A stretch of 14,388 nt of DNA from DAOTUB01 sp034437455 (GTDB taxonomy: Bacteria > Chloroflexota > Anaerolineae > B4-G1). The first letter of the stretch is position 1; every line of letters starts with the position of its first letter. This document shows, piece by piece, positions 1-7,468 of this stretch. The position numbers and the translations under genes are program-made. Below the pieces are notes generated by a model. It was not told the DNA's origin and searched no databases. It saw nothing but the letters and a program-made list of their open reading frames with translations. The stretch covers positions 1 to 14,388 of the forward strand of contig DAOTUB010000079.1 of assembly GCA_034437455.1 (NCBI GenBank). Reading direction: 5' to 3'.

Positions 1-65
1 CACTCCGTCTCGCTCCCTTTGCAAGAATTCAAGGTTCACCTTTGATCTTTAAAGGAGTTCACTTT

Positions 66-324
66 TCAACTTTGCCTAACAGTAGAACTGCCAGTTACCA
101 GTGGACATAGCCCAATAAGTACACCCTGATCCTCAATGTAACTCTGGATCTCGTCTGCACCTACCAGGAGCGTGAAGATGCATCGAGGGATCTCAAGTGA
201 ATGGCGAAATAGCGTCCGATAATTGGACTTATCATACGCTATTTTCGAGTCGAAAACGTCGCTAAAACGGAAAAAAAACGGTCTCGCGCAGCCTTGAAAA
301 ACGCATCCCGCCAATCACATTCAT
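66..324 (-). pseudogene. Possible small hypothetical gene broken at a T8 run
   Basis: ATG at 324 has GAGTGAGG close upstream and reads MNVIGGMRFSRLRETVFF before stopping. Removing one T of the T8 run (A8 at 271-278 on the plus strand) joins it to RFSDVFDSKIAYDKSNYRTL and about 60 further codons, ending at 66. The product resembles no family I know. The evidence is only a ribosome-binding site plus a fairly protein-like composition. The rest of 1-377 shows no gene, repeat or clear terminator; a short inverted repeat around GTACGTAC (359-366) is too small to call. Confidence 0.3.
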
Positions 325-377
325 ACCTCACTCTTCGTCAAGTGGTATTCTCTATTGTACGTACCAATGTGTTACTC

Positions 378-1265
378 TTACCGAAGGGTTTCTTCTAGTT
401 CGTCCGACATCCGCACAACTAAATCAAATAGAGAATCAAAGAATGTCTGATCATTGTTCATACGCAGATCTATTATGAGATTTCGCTTCTTGCCGTATGG
501 TCGAAATCCTAACTCGGTCAATTCCTCGACCAGGGGCTCTAGATCAAACCCGATAATAATTGAATAATAGGTGTTCACTGAGAATTCAAGCTCAAAACTC
601 GATCCTCCTGCCGTAATGTAGAACATAGGAATGCGATAGCGCCTTGGTTCTTCCCAATGTTCGTACTTGACGAAAGCGTATCTCTTGAAGGGTATCCATT
701 GCTTGGAAGTCTTTGAAGGCTTGATTCCTATCCTTAGGCATTTTCCCAAGAAAGCCCGAAACTGACTTGCAGCACTAGGGCCAATCCCTTGCTCGACATC
801 GTTGATCGCTTTTTGGACGTTCTCTGAGAACAGCCCTGGAGGCGGGAGTTCTGCAGCACGTTTCAGCATTTTGAGTAGCAGATCTACCAGGCCAATGATG
901 GCCTTGCCTTCCGCTGGAGTATAGCCGACGACACTGTGTGCGGTGGGGTTACGGAAAAGTTTAAATGCACCGGAGTATAACTCGCGGAGACCCTCGCGCT
1001 CGGATGGAGTGTGCCCCAAGAGCTTGGCCAGAGGGCCACTCTTGGAGTTAAAGGCGTGGTTTGCGAGTACAGTTCCAGTCATACCCTCTTCGTTCACGGC
1101 TTGGCGCAACCGCTCCTCCAGGAGGATGAAGGCGCTGCGTACAGCTTCGTCGAAGGAACCCATATGGATGAGGTGGCCGCACCGGTGTATCAGTTCCTCA
1201 TCCAAACCGGCCTGCGCTTCAATTGATTTTCGAATCTGGCGCATTTCATCGTCCGTGAGAATCAT
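378..1265 (-). CDS. HEPN protein of the TIGR02391 (Ymh) type with extra C-terminal domain
   Basis: A 295-residue protein. Residues about 28-125 follow the TIGR02391/Ymh pattern: HMGSFDEAVRSAFILLEERL, a LANHAFNSKSGPL segment, then GLRELYSGAFKLFRNPTAH. The last part holds the HEPN ribonuclease signature R-x4-H (R105, H110, with N106). Members of this family occur in phage-exclusion and restriction islands and are thought to cut RNA. Residues about 150-295 form a beta-rich domain (KRYAFVKYEHWEEPRRYRIP and on) that is not part of the typical short family member and may sense or bind something. The start at 1265 has AAGGAGAG upstream, and the gene follows the helicase by 21 bases, so the two probably act together, with the HEPN part as effector (inference). 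Confidence 0.82.
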   Translation of the reverse strand: MILTDDEMRQIRKSIEAQAGLDEELIHRCGHLIHMGSFDEAVRSAFILLEERLRQAVNEEGMTGTVLANHAFNSKSGPLAKLLGHTPSEREGLRELYSGAFKLFRNPTAHSVVGYTPAEGKAIIGLVDLLLKMLKRAAELPPPGLFSENVQKAINDVEQGIGPSAASQFRAFLGKCLRIGIKPSKTSKQWIPFKRYAFVKYEHWEEPRRYRIPMFYITAGGSSFELEFSVNTYYSIIIGFDLEPLVEELTELGFRPYGKKRNLIIDLRMNNDQTFFDSLFDLVVRMSDELEETLR

Positions 1266-1286
1266 CTGGCTCTCCTTATTGGTGAA

Positions 1287-4200
1287 CTAGCCTATTCCAA
1301 ACCGCTCTTTTATAGTTTGCAGGACAATTGTGCTGTCAAAGCCACTGGTCTCGGAAGTGGTGATGAGCTGGTCGGCGAAGCCGTGTTTTTCGTACCAGGC
1401 GCGCTTGGTCTCCCAATGATTGTGGTAGCGTTCGTCGTGGAGCAGTCCCAAGTGTTCCCAGTACCACTGCTCGCCTCGCCAGGTGATAGTGAAATCAGGC
1501 AGATAGAAAGTGCCGTCTGGAGCGCGGAGCGGAACTTCGTACTTGAAGGGAATGGCACGGTCCGCGAGCATATTGGCGATGATCACCTCGGACTTGGAGC
1601 GTACCATCTGTTCGGTAAGAGTGCGGTGGATCTTGCCCTCTTCGTACCACTCGTGCATGGTCTGAAGTTCTGGCGGCGCGGGACGGAACTCAAACAGAGA
1701 CGAGTTAATACGGACCAGGTGCGAGTTTTCGAGGCGGCGCAGGGTCAGAAGTGGGGAGATGTCTTCCTGGATCAGCAGGGTGCAGTGGGTCTGGGCGCGG
1801 GTAAGACCGGTGTAGAACAGCTCCGGCGAGAGCAGGCCGCGCTTGTGCTTGGGCAGGATGAAATATACCCGCTGGAACTCGCTACCCTGAGATTTATGCA
1901 CCGAGATGGCGTAAGCCAATTCCAGGTTTTCCTCCACCGCACTTGCAGAGCCGTATTCAACCCAGAGGTGTTGCTTGCGGCTAAATATAACCTGGAACCT
2001 CTGCACGTGGAATCCACTCCACTTCCAATTCTTGTCAAAGGCATGAAGCTTGGTCATACCGATTTCACCGTTAAACACCTGAATCCATTCAGGCTCTTTG
2101 GTCTGCGTGTTGTACGCCTTGATCGGTCTTGCCTGGGTTCGGTTGATCACCTGGATAACCTTGTCAAAGACGGTAACACCTCCGATTGCCCCCTTGTTTT
2201 CCAACCACCAACCGTTTCTGTGCTGCTGCAAGACTTGGTTGATGTGCTCGATGCCATACAACTCTCCCCGATATGGCGAAATGACCTGGGTGGCTTCGGG
2301 ATATTGCTTTTCACCATCTTCCATCGCTGCCTTCCACAATTTGTAAGGATGTTCGGGATCAAAGGATAGTTCCGTATCTTGCTCCATATCCGCAACGATG
2401 GTCTTGACCAGGAGTTGTTCCAGGTCATCAGTCGTCTGCCAATACAAAGCTCGCAGATCGCCATCAATATCACCGCCCTCTTGAACCTGCCACAGAATCT
2501 CGTCTTCTTGGGCATCGCGGTCGGCCGATTTTTCGTCCGCCAGTTCGCGCCGCAGGTATAGCGACGCCAGCTTGAGCAGACTGATACCCTGGCCAGTAAG
2601 CCGATTGCGGAGTTGGCGCACGTTGGTCGTCAATTCACCCACGTGCTCGGGTATTTCGTGCCTGAGCCAGTCAATGAGGTCGGCAAAGACTTTGCCGGTG
2701 CCAATGGGAGGCAACTGATTGGGGTCACCAACGAAAATAAGACGCTGGACGGCGTTCCAATTGACGGCGCGGAAGAAGGTAGCCATTAGAGGGAGATCAA
2801 GCATCGAGGACTCGTCAATGACATAGGTAGTGATTCCCTCCTCAACTTGCCCACCACGACGACGGAAGGCAAAGTTGTCGTTGAGCCATTTCTTCTGGGC
2901 CAGAAACGAGTGAATGGTTCTGGCATCTTTGCCCGTAAGCTCGCGCAACCGGTCGGCGGCCTTACCGGTGGGGGCGAGCAGTTGGAATGAGGTACCGGCG
3001 CCGTGAGCCTTTTCGACGGCCTGGATGATAGCTTTGACGACGGTCGTCTTGCCGGTACCCGCTGTGCCGCAGATGACACTAAGGGGACGGCGAAAGACCT
3101 GCTGGCAGACTGCGATCTGGTTGGCGATGGCATGTTCGTACTCATCAGGGTGAGCTTGGGCCAGTTCGCTTTTGGGGTCGTAGAGGTATCCCTTCCAATG
3201 CTTTTCTGTGACGGGGAAGCGGAGTTGGATATCAGGCCGTGCAGCCAATTGTCGCAGGACTGTTTCGACCTGACGTTCGTCCTCAAAGACCGGTTTGCGG
3301 TAGAGGTAGAGTTGGCCACCGGAACGACGGTAGGTGAGTGCACCGCTCAACTCGTTCTCTTCTACCTCTAAATGACGTTGAGTGAACTGAGCACATTTCC
3401 ACTCGGGCAGGAAGCTGAGTTTGTGGTTGAGGCCGTGAAGTATTTGGTCTGTCGGCAGGAAGGTATGCTGGTTGGCCCGCTGAAGTTGCTCAACGCATAG
3501 GGACCGCAGCCGCTCCCAGTCGTCGGGGTCCAGATCCGGCTCCACACCCAGGTCGGGCGAAGGGAATATGCCGTGGTCAATTTGACTGAAGGTGATTTGG
3601 TCGTCGGGGCCGGCGCCGACGTATTGTTCACACAGGATGTAGGGGTTTTCGGCGATCTCGGCGTGACTGGCGTAGACACTGGCCTTCTCGGGCTTGCCCA
3701 GAATGCGGTGAATCTGGTCGGTCTGCAAGTCAAAGCGGGGCAGCACGTCGCGCAGGAGTGCCTGTTGGTCGGGTTCCAGGTAGCGCCACTTTTTGCGGAT
3801 TTTCTTGGCGCGCTTGCTCTCCAGCGACAATCCCGAAACATCGTCTACGTCGCCCTGGAGGAAAGCGAAGAGTTCGTCTTTGACATCTCGTTCGCCTCGG
3901 ACGGGAATCTGCTCTATGGCGTAGGGGATGGCCTCGCTGAACTTGAGATAGTCCCACACGCGCAGGATGCCGGGATAAAGGCCACGGTTGTGCCATAGCT
4001 CGGCCATCACCGAGGCTAGCCAGGTCTGACGAACTTGCCAGTTTTCGCTCTCGTCACCGATCTCCTGCAGGACACCGACGATCTCACTTAACCGCTCGAC
4101 CAGCCCCAGCGCGCCGTCGTCGGAGATGTGGCGGGTGGCGTATTTAAAGTTGCGCGAGTTCTCTGGCACGAAGAGAATGCGCTCCAGCACATCGGGATTG

Positions 4201-4871
4201 TCCATATAGGCATGGTAGGGCAGGCGCAGGCCCTGGTCGGGGTAGTGGGAGGTGATGTCTCGCACCCAGACGTTGGGGCCGTAGCGATCTTCCAGCTCGG
4301 AAGATTGGCCGATCCACGTCATCTCCTCGCCAACAGCCCTGACACGACTGACACCGACGATGACGTAAAAGTGCTGGTCGTTTTCGCTGAAAGGGTTGCT
4401 GTAGTTGGCATAATAAAAGACGAGACTATGATCTTTGTCAACCTGATCAAAGAACTCGTTGGCCGCCTTGCGCCGTGCAGCGGCGTTGTACTTGGGAGAG
4501 GTACCCTTGGGGTTGAGCACTTGATCCTTGTACATCTCCTCGTAGGGCCAGGTGGCGACGGTGTAAGGGGGCAATCTCCAGGTCTTGATCTGGGTGCCGT
4601 CCCGGAACCAAGATGGAGGTGGGGAATAGGCCTCGAGTTCATCAGGGCCAAAGGCGTTGACGCTGTGGATGCAGGGAGGGACGCGGTGGAGTTGGGAGCA
4701 GGGTTGTCCGGCGTAGGACTGCTCCCAGGATAGATCGCGGTCCCGGACGATCATGTCGCGCTGGTAAGAGTATTGGCCGACGCAGTAGGTATTGGCCTTT
4801 GGATTGCGGCAAATATGGCCGTTCCAACTGGTGTCGTGCCAAGCAAGGCGAACGGAGATATGAGTGGTCAT
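1287..4871 (-). CDS. RecD2-like SF1B helicase with C-terminal nuclease-like domain
   Basis: A 1194-residue protein. The N-terminal ~590 residues are unusual: a first ~250-residue segment beginning ISVRLAWHDTSWNGHICRNP, then a helical region with basic patches. The helicase core starts at about 595: Walker A GTAGTGKTT (602-610), APTGKAADRL (633-642), motif II DESS (686-689), motif III GDPNQLPP (715-722), an NVRQ motif (750-753), late motifs AISVHKSQGSEF (988-999) and TGLTRAQ (1021-1027). This fits RecD/UvrD_C_2 helicases moving 5' to 3' on DNA. Residues about 1085-1194 add a restriction-endonuclease-like domain: RSKSEVIIANML, YEVPL, YLPDF with D1126, WYWEHLG with E1139, then ITTSE near 1170. 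It is probably a helicase-nuclease that attacks foreign DNA (inference). The HEPN gene follows after 21 bases. Confidence 0.9.
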   Translation of the reverse strand: MTTHISVRLAWHDTSWNGHICRNPKANTYCVGQYSYQRDMIVRDRDLSWEQSYAGQPCSQLHRVPPCIHSVNAFGPDELEAYSPPPSWFRDGTQIKTWRLPPYTVATWPYEEMYKDQVLNPKGTSPKYNAAARRKAANEFFDQVDKDHSLVFYYANYSNPFSENDQHFYVIVGVSRVRAVGEEMTWIGQSSELEDRYGPNVWVRDITSHYPDQGLRLPYHAYMDNPDVLERILFVPENSRNFKYATRHISDDGALGLVERLSEIVGVLQEIGDESENWQVRQTWLASVMAELWHNRGLYPGILRVWDYLKFSEAIPYAIEQIPVRGERDVKDELFAFLQGDVDDVSGLSLESKRAKKIRKKWRYLEPDQQALLRDVLPRFDLQTDQIHRILGKPEKASVYASHAEIAENPYILCEQYVGAGPDDQITFSQIDHGIFPSPDLGVEPDLDPDDWERLRSLCVEQLQRANQHTFLPTDQILHGLNHKLSFLPEWKCAQFTQRHLEVEENELSGALTYRRSGGQLYLYRKPVFEDERQVETVLRQLAARPDIQLRFPVTEKHWKGYLYDPKSELAQAHPDEYEHAIANQIAVCQQVFRRPLSVICGTAGTGKTTVVKAIIQAVEKAHGAGTSFQLLAPTGKAADRLRELTGKDARTIHSFLAQKKWLNDNFAFRRRGGQVEEGITTYVIDESSMLDLPLMATFFRAVNWNAVQRLIFVGDPNQLPPIGTGKVFADLIDWLRHEIPEHVGELTTNVRQLRNRLTGQGISLLKLASLYLRRELADEKSADRDAQEDEILWQVQEGGDIDGDLRALYWQTTDDLEQLLVKTIVADMEQDTELSFDPEHPYKLWKAAMEDGEKQYPEATQVISPYRGELYGIEHINQVLQQHRNGWWLENKGAIGGVTVFDKVIQVINRTQARPIKAYNTQTKEPEWIQVFNGEIGMTKLHAFDKNWKWSGFHVQRFQVIFSRKQHLWVEYGSASAVEENLELAYAISVHKSQGSEFQRVYFILPKHKRGLLSPELFYTGLTRAQTHCTLLIQEDISPLLTLRRLENSHLVRINSSLFEFRPAPPELQTMHEWYEEGKIHRTLTEQMVRSKSEVIIANMLADRAIPFKYEVPLRAPDGTFYLPDFTITWRGEQWYWEHLGLLHDERYHNHWETKRAWYEKHGFADQLITTSETSGFDSTIVLQTIKERFGIG
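4816..4850 (-). repeat. 35-bp perfect direct repeat, copy 2 (in helicase N-terminus)
   Basis: Second copy of the 35-bp identity described at 5006-5040, here within codons 8-19 of the intact helicase gene. A deletion between the two copies would remove the chimeric ORF's ISP tail and join the chimeric head to the helicase. Confidence 0.92.
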
Positions 4872-4877
4872 TTGTTA

Positions 4878-4884
4878 CTCCTTA
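4878..4884 (-). promoter_or_regulatory. Helicase ribosome-binding site overlapping the chimeric ORF stop
   Basis: AAGGAG at 4878-4883 overlaps the TAA (4882-4884) of the chimeric ORF and lies six bases before the helicase ATG at 4871. Ribosomes ending the chimeric ORF would stop directly on this site, so translation is probably coupled. Confidence 0.7.
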
Positions 4885-5076
4885 CTCAATCGGCCAGCCA
4901 CCGTGGGATTCGATGTCTTGATCTATCTCCTCCATTAAGCAGGCAGTGTCGTTGAGCGAATGCTGATCCGCATAGTAGGTGTTGATCCTCGGATCGTGGC
5001 AAGTGTGGCCGTTCCAACTGGTGTCGTGCCAAGCAAGGCGGATGGAGAATGGGGGGGCATCGTAGATCCTTCTCAT
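4882..5076 (-). CDS. Helicase-head/ISP-tail chimeric small ORF (64 aa)
   Basis: An open 64-codon frame. Residues 11-35 (SIRLAWHDTSWNGHTCHDP and on) copy the N-terminus of the 1194-aa helicase that starts 11 bases downstream; residues 46-64 (CLMEEIDQDIESHGGWPIE) copy the ISP enzyme's C-terminus. A short joint, ADQHSLNDTA, lies between. It has no room for a catalytic domain. The start at 5076 overlaps the corrected stop of the PD-(D/E)XK-like gene. An alternative ATG at 5060 just before a C7 run would fit the helicase start better but is one base out of frame. It may be a deletion scar, or a leader peptide that couples translation into the helicase gene, whose ribosome-binding site overlaps its stop. 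Confidence 0.72.
   Translation of the reverse strand: MRRIYDAPPFSIRLAWHDTSWNGHTCHDPRINTYYADQHSLNDTACLMEEIDQDIESHGGWPIE
5006..5040 (-). repeat. 35-bp perfect direct repeat, copy 1 (in chimeric ORF)
   Basis: These 35 bases are identical to 4816-4850, with a 190-bp offset. Outside this core, identity falls to roughly 75 percent. The repeat encodes the AWHDTSWNG part of the helicase N-terminus in both ORFs. Perfect identity in a diverged background suggests recent gene conversion or a fairly recent duplication. Confidence 0.92.
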
Positions 5077-5236
5077 TCGGGTTCTTCAGCCCTCAATTCC
5101 ACCAAGACATCATTTAATGCTGAGCGGATATCGCGTTCAATCTCATCCAACAGTTCTCGAATCTCGTTAGCCATCTTGACTAGGTTGGAAGACTTGGCTT
5201 TTAATCCCGTGAACTGGGCAAGTTTCTCTTTGGGCG
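5073..5236 (-). other. Frame-displaced C-terminus of the PD-(D/E)XK-like gene
   Basis: In the frame one base off from the main gene, the DNA reads KEKLAQFTGLKAKSSNLVKM, then ANEIRELLDEIERDIRSALN and DVLVELRAEEPE before TGA at 5073-5075. It is a regular amphipathic helix continuing AEVVKYA of the main frame. The stop overlaps the ATG of the next small ORF (5076), an ATGA coupling typical of this island. Both facts argue that this was the native end of the gene and that the break near 5226-5235 is a single-base indel. Confidence 0.72.
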
Positions 5237-6291
5237 TATTTCACAACCTCCGCAATTCTCGCCTGATCAAGGCCTCGGCCTTCATGTCGTAGCTGCCAAC
5301 AGAGTTGCGTACGGGCCAATTGATAAGCTATTTCTAAGGCCAGCGAGTCACTGCCATCAGGAGCAATGGAACAGATAAGACGATTATTAGGGTAAGCTCG
5401 GAGCCGTCCTGCGTTTTTCGGGCAAGTATCGTCTGAGAACACGGCGATAGCGTATTGTGCATTGCGATTTACCATCGCTGCCTCCATCTCTTGCAGAATG
5501 CCCGTTTTGCCCGTAAGGGCTCTTGACTCGCGCTTCGCTTCAATTACGATGCGGGCACACCGACCATCAGTGTCAGCCGGGTTCAACTCAACCAACAAGT
5601 CACCCTTTTTGCTGCGCCCAACGGTCGCTACTGCGCCGATGTGGTCCACATTGTCGTGGAAAGGCGCACACGCTTGATCAAGGATTGGCAATAGCAAACC
5701 CTCAAAATCAAAGCCTTTTCCGGGGGCCTTCTCTCGTTCCTTCAAACGCGCCTCTTCCCCTGCTAGCTGTTCACCTAAACCCGCGAGTTTCGTATCCACA
5801 TCATCGAACTTCTTTTCAAGTGCCTTGTGCAGCTTCTCTAGTGGACTACCGGTTTCCGTGTAGTCCAACAGGCGCGCAAATTTGGCTTTGTCCCCGTCGA
5901 AGTGATCATCGAAAATGGCTTGAATACGCCCAATAGCACTTCCTTTGCGCTCGGGATCGAAGAGGTCAGCGAGCTTGCCACCTTCTCCCAAATACTTACT
6001 GAGCGCCAGTGCTAACGCACCTTTGTCTTCCTTAAAGACATCGTTGAGAGCATCCTGAACCTGTGTTTGCCAGGAGTCGAATTCGCGCCGAATCACATCG
6101 AGATCGACGCGCGTTCGGGCACGTTGAAGCGCCACAACACCGATTTTGAGGGCACGCAAAAGGAGCTCGCCATACTCTTGTTGTAGTGCTTCATCGTTCT
6201 CAGCATCAATCTCGGTGAAAAAGGCGACGACGTCTTGATCGGCGACTATCCAATCAGTGATCTTTACTTGATTTGTTTCGACAGTGATCAT
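5167..6291 (-). CDS. Coiled-coil protein with PD-(D/E)XK nuclease-like core (C-terminus altered by frameshift)
   Basis: A 374-residue frame starting at ATG 6291 behind GGAGGATAAG. Residues 1-190 are mostly helical with a charged coiled-coil at about 148-190 (LEKLHKALEKKFDDVDTKLA). Residues 195-310 look like a restriction-endonuclease fold: E197 in FDFEGLL, GDLLVEL with D231, then IVIEAKRE with the E251-x-K253 pair, followed by a helix and the strand AQYAIAVF. This suggests a nuclease or a DNA-end-binding relative; no known family name is assigned. The last ~20 codons (after AEVVKYA) appear out of frame: removing one base at the CCC run (plus-strand GGG 5232-5234) continues into a helical tail reaching 5073. 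The protein is then about 405 residues. Confidence 0.75.
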   Translation of the reverse strand: MITVETNQVKITDWIVADQDVVAFFTEIDAENDEALQQEYGELLLRALKIGVVALQRARTRVDLDVIRREFDSWQTQVQDALNDVFKEDKGALALALSKYLGEGGKLADLFDPERKGSAIGRIQAIFDDHFDGDKAKFARLLDYTETGSPLEKLHKALEKKFDDVDTKLAGLGEQLAGEEARLKEREKAPGKGFDFEGLLLPILDQACAPFHDNVDHIGAVATVGRSKKGDLLVELNPADTDGRCARIVIEAKRESRALTGKTGILQEMEAAMVNRNAQYAIAVFSDDTCPKNAGRLRAYPNNRLICSIAPDGSDSLALEIAYQLARTQLCWQLRHEGRGLDQARIAEVVKYAQRETCPVHGIKSQVFQPSQDG

Positions 6292-6340
6292 CGCTTATCC
6301 TCCAAGTCACTGTTGTGGCTATGTTTCTTGACAAGCTTGA

Positions 6341-6485
6341 TTATTCTATGGGCCAGCCGCCGTGGAAGCAGTGCCATTGAGCAAGTGATGATCCACATAA
6401 CAAGTGTTGACTTTCGGGTCGTGACAGATGTGATCACTCCAGGCAATGTCGTGCCAGGCGCGGCGGACAGAGATGGGGTAGTCAT
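6341..6485 (-). pseudogene. Decayed helicase-head/ISP-tail fusion
   Basis: After GAGGAAG and ATG 6485 the DNA encodes, with one base added to the C4 run (plus-strand 6475-6478), M-T-T-P-ISVRRAWHDIAWSDHICHD, then PKVNTCYVDHHLLNGTA. This matches the first ~35 residues of the 1194-aa helicase (MTTHISVRLAWHDTSWNGHI). It then jumps, with another frame change, to HGGWPIE and TAA, which is the ISP C-terminal signature. The LNGTA joint corresponds to LNDTA in the related fusion at 4882-5076. About a dozen ISP-tail codons present there are missing here. It is too damaged to be functional as written. Confidence 0.8.
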
Positions 6486-6503
6486 ATTGGCTTCCTCACA
6501 GGT

Positions 6504-6811
6504 TCATAGCTTTTTCCACCCAGCGCATACCTGGGAGTTTCGGAATATGTCCTCGCTTGTCGTGTCGCCTGTTCGCCTAACGAGGTCCCCGTGGTGAGCA
6601 AGTCGGCGTCCGAGGATTTGGTGCACGGGTCTAAAGGGTGCAGGTTTCCCTTCATACAGTGAGTCGCGGTAGCTGTATAGCGCTTCGACATAAAGGGCTT
6701 GGTGTTGATGAGCGAGGCGAAGAATGAACTCGTGGCTGGTGAACGTCTCAGGCATATCGGCAATGATAGAGGGGTATTGTTCGTACAGGGCGCGAAATCG
6801 TGTTTTGGCAT
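6504..6811 (-). pseudogene. Small conserved-looking protein (~102 aa corrected), frameshifted at its start
   Basis: ATG at 6811 follows a strong AGGAGG site, but its frame becomes nonsense after four codons. Adding one base to the A4 run (TTTT at 6803-6806 on the plus strand) gives a protein-like 102-residue product: MPKTRFRALYEQYPSIIADM, then PETFTSHEFILRLAHQHQAL and onward, ending CAGWKKL. Without correction only the 83-residue remainder from ATG 6755 is readable. The segment looks helical and soluble, with no catalytic motif seen. It stands directly before a helicase-head remnant (stop at 6504, next ATG at 6485), so in the ancestral operon it probably preceded a full helicase gene. Function unknown. 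Confidence 0.6.
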
Positions 6812-6856
6812 CACAGTCCTCCTAGTGTTTTGGAAATGACTGGCTATTGTGCCAGC

Positions 6857-7468
6857 TCAATGTTCCCACGGGTCATTGTTGGCACCGTTCTTCTCCACAG
6901 AGTAGGTGAATTCTTTTCCATCTTGTAATAGGACGTACACAATGTGCTCATCTGCGAGGTTTTGGGTGTTGGTGTACGTTTCCCATGCTATGCTCGTAAC
7001 TGGCTCTGAACCTTCAGTGAGTCGGCGGACGGTGCCGGTGGGGATATCGGTTACAAAAAGAGCCGCCTTCTCGGCCTGGTTATAGCCTACAAAAGCGATA
7101 TGTTGCTCATCCTGTGACCATGCAAGAGGCGACTCAGCCCGCAAGCCGAACTCCGCAGGAAATCCATTGACATCACGAGGAGTGACCAACTGCGGTTCTC
7201 TATTTGCTGGAGGTGATTCCAGATTGACTGTGTAGAGCCTTGGCAATACATCGGCTCGACTATGAATCACGAAAGCTAGCTGGCTTCGCGAGGGAGACCA
7301 ATGAAATGCTTCATAGTCAGGGAACCTCGCGACAGCCATTGAGTTCTCTGTCGATGCATCGCGATAAAAGATCCCGTTGGGGCTATCGAAATAGTAGGCA
7401 TTTCCATCGAAAGCGGTGCCTACAAAGACCACCGACGGTTGGATTGTCTGTATAGCTGTGGTTGCCAA
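6857..7468 (-). CDS. TolB/DPP-IV-type beta-propeller fragment, C-terminal part of the split gene
   Basis: A 203-residue frame with repeated blades of the TolB/WD40-like kind: FHWSPSRSQLAFVIH near 55, LAWSQDEQHIAFVGY near 116 and a weaker SIAWETYT blade near 158. These match the W-S-P-D-G-x-x-I/L-A-F signature of PD40-type repeats, so it is a small, probably extracytoplasmic propeller that binds a partner rather than an enzyme. Read alone it would start at TTG 7468 without a ribosome-binding site, whereas the 7383-7703 frame supplies a well-placed start and a membrane helix. It is therefore best seen as the outer domain of that protein. Confidence 0.65.
   Translation of the reverse strand: MATTAIQTIQPSVVFVGTAFDGNAYYFDSPNGIFYRDASTENSMAVARFPDYEAFHWSPSRSQLAFVIHSRADVLPRLYTVNLESPPANREPQLVTPRDVNGFPAEFGLRAESPLAWSQDEQHIAFVGYNQAEKAALFVTDIPTGTVRRLTEGSEPVTSIAWETYTNTQNLADEHIVYVLLQDGKEFTYSVEKNGANNDPWEH

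Noticed and set aside
1317..2369. A 350-codon open frame on the plus strand opposite the helicase gene
   Set aside because: It mirrors the helicase codons, has no family motifs or ribosome-binding site, and the minus-strand frame holds all helicase motifs.
4128..4733. A 201-codon plus-strand open frame inside the helicase gene
   Set aside because: Its composition (Gly/Val-rich, no motifs) is typical of antisense shadows of a GC-richer coding region.
5051..5060. A further indel in the C7 run at the start of the chimeric ORF
   Set aside because: The frame from ATG 5076 is open and coupled to the preceding gene, so no correction is required; the ATG at 5060 remains only an alternative.
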